Assembly (NCBI GenBank): GCA_022414725.1 | Contig: CM039462.1 | Span: forward strand, 125,838,502 to 125,902,501 | Origin: Microglena sp. YARC | Lineage: Eukaryota; Chlorophyta; Chlorophyceae; Chlamydomonadales; Chlamydomonadaceae | Direction: 5' to 3' | DNA length: 64,000 nt | Shown here: one piece after another, positions 12,243-23,524 of the stretch | Numbering within the stretch: position 1 is the first letter of the stretch | Layout of the letters: each line of letters opens with the position of its first letter | Notes under the pieces: generated by a model | Told to the model about the DNA's origin: nothing | The model's database searches: none | Seen by the model: the letters and a program-made list of their open reading frames with translations, nothing else | Program-made: the position numbers and the translations under genes

Positions 12243-12720
12243 TCAGTGGCCAGTTCGGAGCAGATCTTCGCTCAAGTGCCTTTGATGGTACCTACGCTTC
12301 GCCCTCCACAAAACCTTGCCCTGAGGTGGTTCAGGCTGGATCGTCCTGTGGTCACATGAAGTTGTGAACGCAGATGTTCCTTGAATTTGCCTTGAACTCT
12401 GGTCCATTGTCAAGATGAGAGCGCATATGCCGCCAAAGTGTGCCAAGACTCCATGAGAGCGCTGTATACCGTATTATGGCCTCCTGGCTGGATTGGACAC
12501 TTACGAGTCGGCGACTGAAATACTCCACTGCGTCATGACATAGTTTGCCCCCTGCTTCTGTTTTTTTTATTGTAGGAACCAGACAAATCAATTCCCCACG
12601 AAAAAGGCCATAATCGGGGTTCAATGTGGCTTGCTGTATGAAGTACGCCATGCTTCGTCACAAATCTTGCATTCTCTTGACCAGAGCTTGACCTTGTTTG
12701 ACCCGCCCGTGCCACCAAAG
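12243..12720 (-). pseudogene. Integrase core fragment of copy B
   Basis: On the minus strand the frames contain HAEQLT, AVEYFSR (about 12,525), SHLDNGPEF (about 12,410) and VLWRAKRRY (about 12,300), equivalent to copy A residues around SDNDQSS and VERSVG. The reading frame changes repeatedly. It is a degenerate DDE integrase fragment. Confidence 0.6.
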
Positions 12721-12802
12721 AGCTGACCACTAAGTAAGCTGTTCTGCGTGCCCAAGCTGTCGCTGTCTCGTCCCTCTTAATGAGGATGACCTATCTCTCC
12801 TG

Positions 12803-13802
12803 NNNNNNNNNNNNNNNNNNNNNNNNNNNNNNNNNNNNNNNNNNNNNNNNNNNNNNNNNNNNNNNNNNNNNNNNNNNNNNNNNNNNNNNNNNNNNNNNNN
12901 NNNNNNNNNNNNNNNNNNNNNNNNNNNNNNNNNNNNNNNNNNNNNNNNNNNNNNNNNNNNNNNNNNNNNNNNNNNNNNNNNNNNNNNNNNNNNNNNNNNN
13001 NNNNNNNNNNNNNNNNNNNNNNNNNNNNNNNNNNNNNNNNNNNNNNNNNNNNNNNNNNNNNNNNNNNNNNNNNNNNNNNNNNNNNNNNNNNNNNNNNNNN
13101 NNNNNNNNNNNNNNNNNNNNNNNNNNNNNNNNNNNNNNNNNNNNNNNNNNNNNNNNNNNNNNNNNNNNNNNNNNNNNNNNNNNNNNNNNNNNNNNNNNNN
13201 NNNNNNNNNNNNNNNNNNNNNNNNNNNNNNNNNNNNNNNNNNNNNNNNNNNNNNNNNNNNNNNNNNNNNNNNNNNNNNNNNNNNNNNNNNNNNNNNNNNN
13301 NNNNNNNNNNNNNNNNNNNNNNNNNNNNNNNNNNNNNNNNNNNNNNNNNNNNNNNNNNNNNNNNNNNNNNNNNNNNNNNNNNNNNNNNNNNNNNNNNNNN
13401 NNNNNNNNNNNNNNNNNNNNNNNNNNNNNNNNNNNNNNNNNNNNNNNNNNNNNNNNNNNNNNNNNNNNNNNNNNNNNNNNNNNNNNNNNNNNNNNNNNNN
13501 NNNNNNNNNNNNNNNNNNNNNNNNNNNNNNNNNNNNNNNNNNNNNNNNNNNNNNNNNNNNNNNNNNNNNNNNNNNNNNNNNNNNNNNNNNNNNNNNNNNN
13601 NNNNNNNNNNNNNNNNNNNNNNNNNNNNNNNNNNNNNNNNNNNNNNNNNNNNNNNNNNNNNNNNNNNNNNNNNNNNNNNNNNNNNNNNNNNNNNNNNNNN
13701 NNNNNNNNNNNNNNNNNNNNNNNNNNNNNNNNNNNNNNNNNNNNNNNNNNNNNNNNNNNNNNNNNNNNNNNNNNNNNNNNNNNNNNNNNNNNNNNNNNNN
13801 NN
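12803..13802. other. Scaffold gap of 1,000 N
   Basis: Exactly 1,000 undetermined bases. The round number suggests a placeholder gap, so true distance and even linkage across it are uncertain. Copy B of the retroelement enters the gap from the left. Confidence 0.95.
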
Positions 13803-14405
13803 GAAACGCACACGCTGCCGGCGTAAGCATGCGAAACCACACGATTGCCCGGAGGTTCGTGGTCGGAGCTGGGCTTGACAGCAAACGCTCGCATCGGTGA
13901 AAGGTGACGTGTTTCACAGGATAGACATTCCGACGTCGAGAGTTTCAGCTGAAACATGATAAGGGTTTGGTAGGGTTTCATATGCTTCGGTCCCAGCAGT
14001 GAAGCAATCCACATCTTTCGCTGGTTACCACTCAAGTTCCTGGAATTCGGAATGGCCCGGAGGTGAGGGTGTTTTTGAAAGCTTTCCAGGATTTCGCGAC
14101 GAGTTGGCATCGCTTGTTCGCTAATTTGAATTGCATTGCCGAATTGCATTGGCTCAGGAAGTGGTCGCTTTCCTTCTTTCGCTTCAGGAACTGCGTTGCT
14201 TGCATTTGCCTCAGGAACTGCTTGCCTCGATTGCTCAGGAACTTGCTTCTCGCATTGCTGGCTCCCAGATAATCACATGCATTGCTTGCTCGCCATTGCT
14301 TACTCGAAGGAATTGCTTGCTCGCATTGCTCAGGAACTGCTTGCTTCGTACGCTCGCTCTCTCATCAATGTGGTTTGTTCAAACCCAACAGGGTGAAGTT
14401 TGGTC
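13803..14405. repeat. No gene; short imperfect direct repeats (TTGCTCAGGAACTGC family)
   Basis: The first 350 bases hold nothing recognisable. From about 14,150 to 14,350 a degenerate unit of roughly 25-40 bases with the core TTGCTCAGGAACTGCTTGC recurs five to six times. It is minisatellite-like. Confidence 0.6.
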
Positions 14406-14755
14406 GGAATATAGATTACAGGACAGTTGTTAGATGCTTCTGCTGCAATGCCTGCCTGCACTGTCGCGACTGTTCGATTCTGACATGAATGCTATATCGA
14501 GTTGAGACTGGTACGGGAGAATATAGCTTACAGGATAGTTGGTAGATGCTGATGCTTGATGTGGGTGGCCTGCAATGCATGCCTGCCTGTCGCAATTGTT
14601 CGAGATGGTCGGACCTAGCTTGCAGGATAGTCAAATGCTGCTGGCTGCAATGCAATGCCCTGCCTGCACTGTCGCAAATTGTTTCGATAACTTACATGAT
14701 GCCTAGTAGCCCATTTGCGAGTTGAGATGGTTTCGGATGCATAGCTTACAGGATA
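14406..14755. repeat. Left part of ~103-bp tandem repeat interrupted by the 15-kb transposon
   Basis: About three degenerate units contain AGCTTACAGGATAG, CTGCCTGCACTGTCGCAATT and TCGAGTTGAGATGG. The same unit continues at 29,887, where copies are much more alike (spacing 103 bp). Together they form one array split by the insertion at 14,756-29,886. Confidence 0.85.
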
Positions 14756-15140
14756 AATGGGCGTTCCTGCTTGCTCCGAACGGATATTTCCCAATCTTAC
14801 GATCTCTTTTTGGGGGTCTTTTTGATGCTTTCCATGCAATCTTTACGATAACAAAGTCGTAAAGATTGTAATTGTGTAGCCCAATTTTGACAAAAAGTAT
14901 CCAGCTTGAAATGAAGCTTGAAAGACGGAGAAACGTACAGATGCGAATGTTACAATCGTTGAACCAATGTGCTTTCAACATGCCATATTTTAGTAACAAA
15001 GCCAAGTGCCATTAACATCAATTCGTGTCTTACAATTATATCTATACATTCAGTAAAAGAAATAAAGGGAAGCGGACAATACCAGGAATTATAAAGTCGG
15101 CAGGCAGAATTCAGCTTTTACATCTTACAATAAAAATCGT
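14756..15140. repeat. Left terminal and subterminal repeats of the 15-kb transposon
   Basis: After the TIR come CAATCTTACGATC (about 14,793), a perfect 12-bp hairpin CAATCTTTACGA...TCGTAAAGATTG (14,837-14,868), TCTTACAATT (about 15,030) and CTTACAATAAAAATCGTAAG (about 15,124-15,143). Repeated CTTACRA words in both orientations near a transposon end are typical of transposase-binding subterminal sites. Confidence 0.65.
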
Positions 15141-15404
15141 AAGTATAATTCATTAGTAAAAAAACGGCTATGTGTCAAAACATCTTACTTCCTCCTCCTC
15201 CCCCCCTCCTCGTCCTCCTCTTCCTCCTCCTTCCTTCTTCCTCCTCCATGTCCCCATCCCCATCTTCCTCCTCCCATCCATCTCCTCCTCCTCAGCAATG
15301 TCTGCATTGTTCTCCATCCGATTGCACAGCCTCTGCCCTGGTGTCCTTTCTCAATGGATTGACAAGCTAGGAGCAACTGCTTGTGTGGTACTTTCTCTGG
15401 ATCT

Positions 15405-15818
15405 TCATACCCTTGGTGGGTTCGCAGCTAAATTGAAATGCGTCAATGGGAATATCGCCCGTCCATGTTGCTTTTCTCCTAACCCCACGGTAATAGACAC
15501 AAGCTTGGGTCCATCCAATCTTCTGGCCAAGTTGGGTATTGTGTTTTCAGTGTACACCAACTTCTGAGCCCGGCCAGAGTACAAGGCTTTAAATACACAA
15601 CATTCCACTTCTCCATTCACTGGTAGTGATTTGACCTCCACCACGTCCCATCCTCTCAATCCGCTAGAGTCAACCATTTGTACCTTGACCACAGCGACAT
15701 GACCAACAACCAAATCAGTAGTGGGCTCGTAGGCTATTCTTCTATCCGGCTTCGTCCCTTGTGAAGAATATAAGTACAACACATCCTCCTCCTCTGGCCT
15801 TTCCATATTAGTCTCCAA
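15405..15818 (-). CDS. 3' exon region of the minus-strand transposon gene
   Basis: An open frame of 137 codons on the minus strand contains VVGHVAVVKVQMVDSSGLRGW and KLVYTENTIPNLARRL and ends at a stop at 15,405. It has no recognised catalytic motif. Its place downstream of the GHTH-motif exon on the same strand, just inside the left transposon end, suggests it is the C-terminal part of the same protein. An AC-rich boundary near 15,820-15,870 (TACCTGCAAG) could be a splice site. Confidence 0.45.
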   Translation of the reverse strand: METNMERPEEEDVLYLYSSQGTKPDRRIAYEPTTDLVVGHVAVVKVQMVDSSGLRGWDVVEVKSLPVNGEVECCVFKALYSGRAQKLVYTENTIPNLARRLDGPKLVSITVGLGEKQHGRAIFPLTHFNLAANPPRV

Positions 15819-15863
15819 AGTGGTGTGGGGGGGGGGCGACCTTCATAGTCTTGGCAATCTCGT

Positions 15864-16626
15864 TTACTTGCAGGTAAAAATGTCTGACACATCCATGGAC
15901 AAGTCATCCAATGCTGCTATCAAGCGCTTGGCCATTGATTTCTCAGACTGTGTCAGAACACAACTGGTTGCTGACAACTCCGATGGGAAGTTCGACAAAA
16001 TGTTGGTCTTTCGGGTATCCCCAGTCACAGCATCATCTGGTTGAAGTGCTCCAATAACTCTTCTCAACGTTGAAGAAATCAGTCCACCACTTATTGCTGG
16101 CTTCCCAAGTTTCACGAAGCTTCTCGGCAATATGTTTGGAGGACTGGGCATGGGATGGGCCATCGGCTGCTGGTTCATCCATCGGCTGCTGGTCATTCGG
16201 CTGCTGGTTCTAGAAGGTCCTCCGCTGCGTGTCGTACAGCGACATCAGCTACGGGTCGTGCACGGTTGTCACTGGCGGTTTTGTACAGGATCATGCGGCC
16301 ATGTGGCCTGCAAGGACGTCACCTCCGGGCTTCTCGTTATGAATAGTCTTCCAGACAGCCGCCCAGTTTGCAGCTCGATATTCTCGAGCTCTTCAATTCT
16401 TGATCTTGGGGGCTTCCTTAAATACTACTGTTCTGGTGTCCACCAGTGGTAAGCCTTGGAGGACGTAAATAGGTTCAGCGTCATTGTCCCACTTGCTCCT
16501 CTCCAAGATCCTGACTGCGTCATACTCTTGTAATAGACCCTGCAATTGTTGGGTGTGCAAACATGTATTGTATATTAGTGAATCATTTAGGACACCCATA
16601 TTCCTCCCGACTATACTCGGGAGCAA
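15864..16626 (-). CDS. Middle exon region(s) of the minus-strand transposon gene, frames interrupted
   Basis: Two open stretches on the minus strand (16,626-16,393 and 16,196-15,864) encode LLQEYDAVRILERSKW, YVLQGLPLVDTRTVVF and KRLIAALDDLSMDVSDIF. The frames between them are broken. A palindromic GGGAG element (16,603-16,624) sits at the upstream edge, as in introns of the companion gene. No family is recognised. It is assigned to the GHTH-motif gene by strand and position only. Confidence 0.4.
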
Positions 16627-17129
16627 TCCCTTGGATAATATACATTCTAGGTCCTAGGTACAACTTCCTTTGTATCATTTAATTTGTATATTGAAGACTG
16701 TACATGTAAATCAATGAGGACATGGTGACACAGCTAGCTTCTCTGCGTACGCTGTGGTGTCCTTAATCTGCACGTCCTAGAGTATTTATATTTCTATGGA
16801 TGTAACAATTTCAATTTCAATTTCAATGAGGACATGGCACAACCCATATCAGAGCAATAATCGGGAGCATTGTGCAGACAGTACATACACGCACGGTAGC
16901 ATTTAAATTTGTAAATATCAGTATATCAAGATATTCTTACCGACTCTCCCGTTGCTATGGACCTTTTCGTTATCTTGAATGCGTGTAAACGGCGATTAAC
17001 TCCTTTGACGCTCAGTGCTAGTGCCATGACCGAACAACTTGTAAACGTTGTCTAGGAGGACAGCGGAGAAGTCCCCTATAGAGGTCACGACGTCTTGCCC
17101 TTGTGTAAGGGCCCATTTTCTTGAAATAA

Positions 17130-17471
17130 GTTACCAACAATGCCCATCAGATGGTCCAGGTGGTACACTTCCATGTTCCTTTAACCCTTGCGAGATCACA
17201 AGAGTTCTTTTGGTCAAAGATTGCTATGTGTGTGTCCGGGAGGGAGGAAATGGACGTACACTTCCTCAAACCAGTTCATCTCAACCAACAAGGACAAGTA
17301 TGCGAACATGAAAGCGTTCTGTTGTCGCTTTGCCGCGTTGTCCATTTGCAAGAAGGAAGCAATACGGTGGAAGCTGCCCCTCTTCTTCAAGGACCCGGTT
17401 TGAAGAAATGTTGGAAGCAATGATATATAGTCAGATTTGATGGACTGCGAGTAGACGATGGCAAAGCCCAA
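17130..17471 (-). pseudogene. DUF7869-like transposon protein exon with GHTH motif, frameshifted
   Basis: The minus strand encodes QMDNAAKRQQNAFMFAYLSLL then VEMNWFEEVYVHFLPPGHTHSNL (about 17,330-17,215). The order DN...KN...LLV...WFEEV...FLPxGHTHxxxDQ is that of DUF7869-type proteins found in many invertebrate and protist mobile elements. After SNL one extra T produces TGA; dropping it gives the expected DQ and an open continuation. So this copy is shifted exactly at the conserved motif, by mutation or sequencing error. The enzyme's activity is not established; it is a transposase candidate. Confidence 0.55.
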
Positions 17472-17747
17472 TAACCAATGAAGCCTCTTCCTGGGAGAAT
17501 AATCCTGAGTTTAACATAGAAGGAAACATGAAGTCAGAATATTAGCATTATTTTGTTAAGTAATCACTTTCAAGTTTTAAAATACTGTGTAATGCTCCGA
17601 TTATGCTCGGGAGGACATGTCCTAACATGCGCTGTATTTGTTACTCATGCCATGATGCGTGTCTTTAGAAGTTCACCTCCTGCGGTCTTCTTTGCATATG
17701 TTGAGAAGTGGCGGTGACTGAGGAAGATTAGTCTTCTTTGTTGTCCA

Positions 17748-18600
17748 TTGCATCAGCGGATGCGTGCAAGAAGAGCTTCGGATACTGTTCAGACAAGTTT
17801 TTTCACGGATGTCATAACCTACGCCGACCAATGGAAATCTGATTACGGTGCACAGCCTGACTCTGGACGAAGTTCATCAACTGCTAGGCTGAAACGTAGT
17901 GGTCAGGAGTCTGGCTCGGTACTTGACGCAGTCGTCCGAATCTTGGCAAAAGGCTGCCAAGTCTTTATATCTTCACGTTCCACCAATGTGCATGCCATAG
18001 TTTACGCAACACTGCTGTATAATGTTTTCTGGGAAGGAACATGCCGTTCTTCTTTCATGTCCCTAAAGACAGCTTGCTTGCTTGGAAATATGCCCGCAAT
18101 GTAAAAAAATCAAGGGCGCATGACCTTAGATTTTTTCCTTCCTCTAGATCCTGGAGCATATGAAGGTCTGGGTGCGGGCATTGACTCCCCAAACTCATCT
18201 ACGAGAGATTTCATCGCAGCGTTGAAATTGTCCCCTCAACACTGCGGGTGCACTCCTCTTCCTCCTCACCTTCACAGCAGGTTCAAACCTAGACAGGGTC
18301 AAATGGAACGAGGTTAGGATCGCTTTATTGTTATGGATTGCTCCGATTATAATCGGGAGGGTAGAATGGATCATTATAACGGTTTGCCTGATGTATTGGG
18401 TTCCGCGAGCATAATCGGGAGGAAGCAAAGTGCAACTGTAACCACATGAGAATTCGGGATAACTTTGACTCTCTGTTGTTTTTTGATCTGACCACTTATC
18501 GCAAGCCATGCATTTGAACCGATTACGGATGCAGCCTGATAAAATGACTTGCAAACGTCAACGCCCAATATTCCTGAACGAGCAAAATAATCGTTAAGTT
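17748..18600 (-). CDS. Upstream exons of the minus-strand transposon gene (tentative)
   Basis: Minus-strand open pieces include LTLSRFEPAVKVRRKRSA (about 18,310-18,200), RNRFKCMACDKWSDQKTTE (about 18,540-18,470) and KTWQPFAKIRTTASS (about 17,965-17,920). Between about 18,430 and 18,330 there are two CTCCCGATTATAATCGG-type palindromes that would fall in an intron. Exact splice sites are not resolved. The C-x2-C in KCMACDKW could be half of a zinc site. Confidence 0.35.
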
Positions 18601-19674
18601 CGAGTCATAATACATTTCAAAAATCTTTAGGCGCATCAGGCGCATCAGGCGCTCAAAGATCAAATTATTGACAACCTACCTTTGTGAGTAACGGTTCTAC
18701 ACGGATGTAACAATTTCAATTTCAAATTACAACTACCTTGTCGACACACTCCTTGTCCCTGTCTTGCGATCCCTGCTTGCTTGCCCAGTGCATTCAATTC
18801 GATGTAGCATCGACGTTGCCTTTCGGCAGGTTCGAGCTCGGCGATTCATTTCGTCGTTCGCCGAATTACATCCTGTGGGAGTACCAAGTGACATGTGTTC
18901 TTGCACTTACAGGTAATAAGCTTGTCGAATTGATTCACGCTATCAGAGTTGGTAACTATGTCGCTCTCTTTCGGCTGGCACGGTTTCGATCGCATCGTCG
19001 CCACTGGAATTCTCGAAATCTAGTTGTCGACGTCGAGGTAACCGGCAACATAGGCTCAACCCAGTGGTGTATGCCAATCCAATTCCTGGGGAAGGGGTAG
19101 CGTCCATTTTTGCCCCTTCCCCTCAAAGAAACTAAGCCTGCCAAGATGATAAAGAAGGAATCGACAGTGGCCTGCCGTCGGGTGAGTGATCGCGGAACCC
19201 CGGGACCAGCCAAATGTACCGGGGTCGATCTGTACCGCTACCAGCAGACTAGACCGGGACCAGCAACTTCCGACTATACTCGGGAGCTTTGACATAGACC
19301 GGGCCTAGCAAACTGCAAGGGCTAATACTGTAAGAATCAATTCGGGAACACAAGACTGTATTTTGCAGTACGTGAAAACTAGAGGCCATAGTTCGACGCT
19401 GTCAAGGTCCTATCAGTTTGCTTGCTATGTCGGTATTATGCCGCCGAAGACCTGACGAGGTGAATTCTTTTAGAGACCCCTTCTCCTAACTTCCAACCTA
19501 CGCAAACCGATTCACGTCGGTAAACAAACGCGGAGAGACATTTTCTCCAACTTCGTAACAACCCATTCAAGGGTTGTTCCCGGGAAAATACCTAAGCAGC
19601 AACCTGTGCACCTAAACCTTTACGCTCTGGTGCTGTAGCTACCCAGCCTGCGCAACCTCGAACGACCAGCTGCA
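18601..19674. promoter_or_regulatory. Central region between the divergent transposon genes
   Basis: No supported exon. The two genes of the 15-kb element point away from this kilobase, so it should hold both promoters. It contains tandem GGCGCATCA at about 18,630, a TTTCAATTTCAA repeat (also at 16,809) and one palindrome CCGACTATACTCGGGAG at 19,269-19,285. Confidence 0.4.
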
Positions 19675-20232
19675 GTGCCTGCGCAACCTCGACAACCAGC
19701 TGCAGTGCCTGCGAAACCTCGACTGTTGCAACCTAGGACTCTGTCCTTCAATACAGTTGAGAGCTTTGCGAACAGTAGCATGTCCCCTCCAAAAGGTGGT
19801 GGTGTCACAAGCAAGTCTAAACAAGTCCGTGCAGCAGAAAACTTACCTGAGGAACGTACAACCAGGAGCTTGATGCGGTAACACGTGAAGGGGTAAGAGA
19901 GGGCCACCACACAACCAACCTATTGGTTGGGTTGAAGGACCTCACAACCCTGATGGACCCCTTGGATTTACCGAGATCGCCAGAGATGAAAAGTGATGCA
20001 GACTCCAAATTGTATTGGGCACCATATGTCAACTTCACTACGTGGGTAATGAAGAGGATCGATTAGGCGTGCACAAGATAGGTATCTCGCATGGGACAGT
20101 GAACGAGATGGCGCTTCTTCGTAAGGGTAGGAAGTCCCCCTATCAGCTCTGCATAGACGACTTGATGGACTATGGCGGAAGGACAGAACAAGATGGAAAG
20201 CAAATCTTTATTCCGTGCCCGGCTATAGTCAA
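19675..20232 (+). CDS. 5' exons of the plus-strand transposon gene
   Basis: Two open pieces: 19,780-19,881 begins MSPPKGGGVTSKSK (basic), and 20,015-20,232 encodes MGTICQLHYVGNEEDRLGVH then LCIDDLMDYGGRTEQDGKQI. The second ends at a good donor (AA|GTAAGT at 20,233). Joining to 22,735 keeps phase: PAIV continues as NVHDDGTVEVKVN. The link between the two pieces is unresolved (frame change or small intron). No family is recognised. Confidence 0.5.
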
Positions 20233-22734
20233 GTAAGTTCAGATGGGTGTTGCTTATGAATTTGGACTGCATGTATTCTGAGTACATGTTTTTCTGTATC
20301 ATTCTCTTCGTTGGGTTTGTCAATGCTCCGATTTATGATCGGGAGGACTGTGTGTATGCCGAGTAATGTTTTCTGTATCATTCGCTCGTTGGGGTTTTGT
20401 CAATGCTCCGATTATGATCGGAGGACAGTGTGTATTCCGAGTACATGTTTTCAGTATTATTCGCGCGTTAGGTTTGTCAATGCTCCCGATTATGATCGGG
20501 AGGACTGTGTGTCTGCCGAGTACATGTTTTCTGTATCATTCGCGCGTTGGGTTTGTCAATGCTCCCGATTATGATCGGGAGGACTGTGTGTATGCCGAGT
20601 ACATGTTTTCTGTATCATTCGCTCGTTGGGTTTGTCAATGCTCCCGATTATGATCGGGAGGACTGTGTGTCTGCCAGGTACATGTTTTCAGTATCATTCG
20701 CACGTTGGGTTTGTCAATGCTCCGGACTACGATCGGGAGGACTGTGTGTATGCCGAGTACATGTTTTCTGTATCATTCTCTCGTTGGGTTTGTCAATGCT
20801 CCCGACTACGATCGGGAGGACTGTGTGTATTCCGAGTTCATGTTTTCTGTATCATTCGCGCGTTGGGTTTGTCAATGCTCCCAGCTACGATCGGGAGGAC
20901 TGTGTGTATGCCGAGTTCATGTTTTCTGTATCATTCGCGCGTTGGGTTTGTCAATGCTCCCGACTACGATCGGGAGGACTGTGTGTATGCCGAGTACATG
21001 TTTTCTGTATCATTCTCTCGTTGGGTTTGTCAATGCTCCCGATTATGATCGGGAGGACTGTGTGTATGCCGAGTACATGTTTTCTGTATCATTCGCGCGT
21101 TGGGTTTGTCAATGCTCCCGATTATGATCGGGAGGACTGTGTGTCTGCCGAGTACATGTTTTCTGTATCATTCGCTCGTTGGGTTTGTCAATGCTCCCGA
21201 TTATGATCGGAGGACTGTGTGTATGCGAGTAACATGTTTTCCTGTATCATTCGCTCGTTGGGTTTGTCAATGCTCCCGATTATGATCGGGAGGACTGTGT
21301 GTATTCCGAGTACATGTTTTCAAATCATTCGCACGTTGGGTTTGTCAATGCTCCCGACTACGATCGGGAGGACTGTGTGTATGCCGAGTACATGTTTTCT
21401 GTATCATTCTCTCGTTGGGTTTGTCAATGCTCCCGACTACGATCGGGAGGACTGTGCGTATTCCGAGTACATGTTTTTTTGATCATTCGCTCGTTGGTTT
21501 GTCAATGCTCCCGATTATGATCGGAGGACTGTGTGTATACCGAGTTTCATGTTTTCTGTATCATTCGCTCGTTGGGTTTGTCAATGCTCCCGACTACGAT
21601 CGGGAGGACTGTGTGTATGCCGAGTACATGTTTTCTGTATCATTCTCTCGTTGGGTTTGTCAATGCTCCCGACTACGATCGGGAGGACTGTGCGTATTCA
21701 GAGTACATGTTTTTGAATCATTCGCAGTTTGGTTTTGTCAATGCTCCCGACTACGATCGGAGGACTGTGTGTATGCCGAGTACATGTTTTCTGTATCATT
21801 CGCTCGTTGGGTTTGTCAATGCTCCCGATTATGATCGGGAGGACTGTGTGTATGCCGAGTACATGTTTTTCTGTATCATTCGCGCGTTGGGTTTGTCAAT
21901 GCTCCCCGATTATGATCGGGAGGACTGTGTGTATACCGAGTACATGTTTTCTGTATCATTCGCTCGTTGGGTTTGTCAATGCTCCCGATTATGATCGGGA
22001 GGACTGTGTGTATTCCGAGTACATGTTTTCAGTATCATTCGCTCGTTGGGGTTTGTCAATGCTCCCGACTACGATCGAGAGGACTGTGTGTATGCGAGTA
22101 TCATGTTTTTCTGTATCATTCGCAGCGTTGGGTTTGTCAATGCCCCGATACGATCGGGAGGACTGTGTGTATGCGAGTACATGTTTTCTGTATCATTCGC
22201 GTGTTGGGTTTTGTCAATGCTCCGATTAATGATCGGGAGGACTGTGTGTATGCCGAGTACATGTTTTCTGTATCATTCTCTCGTTGGGTTTGTCAATGCT
22301 CCCGATTATGATCGGGAGACTGTGTGTAGTACATGTTTTCAGTATCATTCGCATCGTTGGGTTTGTCATGCTCCCGATTATGATCGGGAGGACTGTGTGT
22401 ATTCCGAGTACATGTTTTCAGTATCATTCGCGCGTTGGGTTTGTCAATGCTCCCGATTATGATCGGGAGGACTGTGTGTATTGCCGAGTACATGTTTTCT
22501 GTATCATTCGCTCGTTGGGTTTGTCAATGCTCCCGATTATGATCGGGAGGACTGTGTGTATGCCGAGTACATGTTTTCTGTATCATTCGCGCGTTTTGGT
22601 TTGTCAATGCTCCCGATTATGACGGGAGTGTGGTCTGCCGAGTACATGTTTTCTGTATCATGCTATTATGATCTGTGGGTTTTTCTCTACATAATCTGAA
22701 TCATTTTGCTCTACCAACCTATTTGTCTACGCAG
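20233..22734 (+). repeat. Intron 1 filled by a 79-bp palindromic minisatellite (~29 units)
   Basis: The intron runs from GTAAGT to TTTGTCTACGCAG. From about 20,313 to 22,650 it is a head-to-tail array of a 79-bp unit: TCAATGCTCCCGATTATGAT, CGGGAGGACTGTGTGTATGC, CGAGTACATGTTTTCTGTAT, then CATTCGCTCGTTGGGTTTG. Units vary at the palindrome (ATTATGAT/ACTACGAT, compensating on both arms) and at CGCTCG/CGCGCG/TCTCTCG. Long open frames here are only a by-product of the repeat. Confidence 0.9.
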
Positions 22735-23248
22735 CGTCCACGATGACGGTACCGTGGAAGTAAAAGTCAACGCGGGTGAGCAGGTTTTGGGATGCGGTGT
22801 CATGGACGAATGGACCAAGGCGCGCCAAGAGCCAATGAACATTGAAGTCGTTTGCTGGTGGACCAGCCTTCAATGTTACGGCTACGCACACTCACTGGTT
22901 GAGGTTTCGCGGCGAATGCAGGCCAATGTGTGGAGCTGATGCTTTCTGGTCGACACTCACCCTTGCGGGATCCAAGCCAGCCCAGATGAAGTTACTAGCG
23001 TTCGGAGGCCCATGTCTGGAGCCCTATCAAGCATACCAGTTCACATTCTCGCTCTACTCATGGTGGTATAAAATGCGCGGCCCTTCTGTTAGCGTCGGCA
23101 AGGGCGGATTATCGCCGACAAAGACCTGGTGGAAAGTAAGGCGTGGGTTGAGACATGCGAAGGAAAGCTCGGGAAACGATTTCAAGGACTTTGGTCCTGG
23201 CGACAGGAGGTCACCTCGATCTTTACAAAAAGAGCTTCACTGACGCCG
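22735..23248 (+). CDS. Exon 2 of the plus-strand transposon gene, with indels
   Basis: Begins at a CGCAG acceptor with VHDDGTVEVKVNAGEQVLGCG. A frame change near 22,850 leads to AGGPAFNVTATHTHWLRFRG and QAYQFTFSLYSWWYKMRG, and another near 23,130 to KAWVETCEGKLGKRFQGLW. It ends at CCG|GTAAGA (23,249). No domain is recognised. Confidence 0.45.
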
Positions 23249-23445
23249 GTAAGAGAGCAATCAAACGGACTGTACTGGTGCACCACGGCTCAGGTTGAAT
23301 TTTCAAATCTGACAGGTACATTTTGAATATTACGTACGCTGTGAGATGTACACCGTTCGAAACAACCATTGTGTCTGACCGCAACTGCCGCTTTCAAATT
23401 CGATAGGATATTGCGTAACTTCCGCACTCTTTCCATTTCCTTCAG
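23249..23445 (+). other. Short intron without palindrome repeats
   Basis: Donor GTAAGA and acceptor TTTCCTTCAG keep phase (SFTDA continues as GSAKKAGRKRRD). Unlike the other four introns of this gene it holds no CTCCCGAT palindrome. Confidence 0.55.
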
Positions 23446-23524
23446 GCTCCGCGAAGAAGGCAGGAAGGAAGCGACGAGATCAGCCCACTACAATCAACGA
23501 AGAGGGCAGATCGCCGACAACTTT
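23446..23524 (+). CDS. Exon 3 (short, basic)
   Basis: About 79 bases encoding SAKKAGRKRRDQPTTINEEG; ends at a GTAAGT donor (23,525). Joining to 25,138 gives TTLFADPKKNPAGHEGKG in phase, continuing a Lys/Arg-rich tract that may be a nuclear signal. Confidence 0.55.

Larger units (their letters stand above)
9490..12802 (-). mobile_element. Second, decayed copy (B) of the gypsy-methyltransferase element, 3' half
   Basis: Read on the minus strand from the N gap, it repeats copy A in order: the zinc-site end HAEQLT (12,740-12,730), integrase core, PHD finger, Tudor-like segment and 3' noncoding region. It ends at GGTTGACTC near 9493 where similarity to copy A stops. RT, RNase H and methyltransferase parts would lie in or beyond the gap. 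The copy has many indels and a 24-base C run at 10,794-10,817. Confidence 0.75.

Noticed and set aside
12777..14149. Open frames of 340-450 codons across the N gap
   Set aside because: They consist almost wholly of undetermined bases.
20311..22699. Many overlapping open frames of 60-219 codons with CQCSRLRSGG-type repeats
   Set aside because: They arise because a 79-bp unit free of stops in some frames is repeated; the array lies in a spliced intron and peptides change frame with unit errors.
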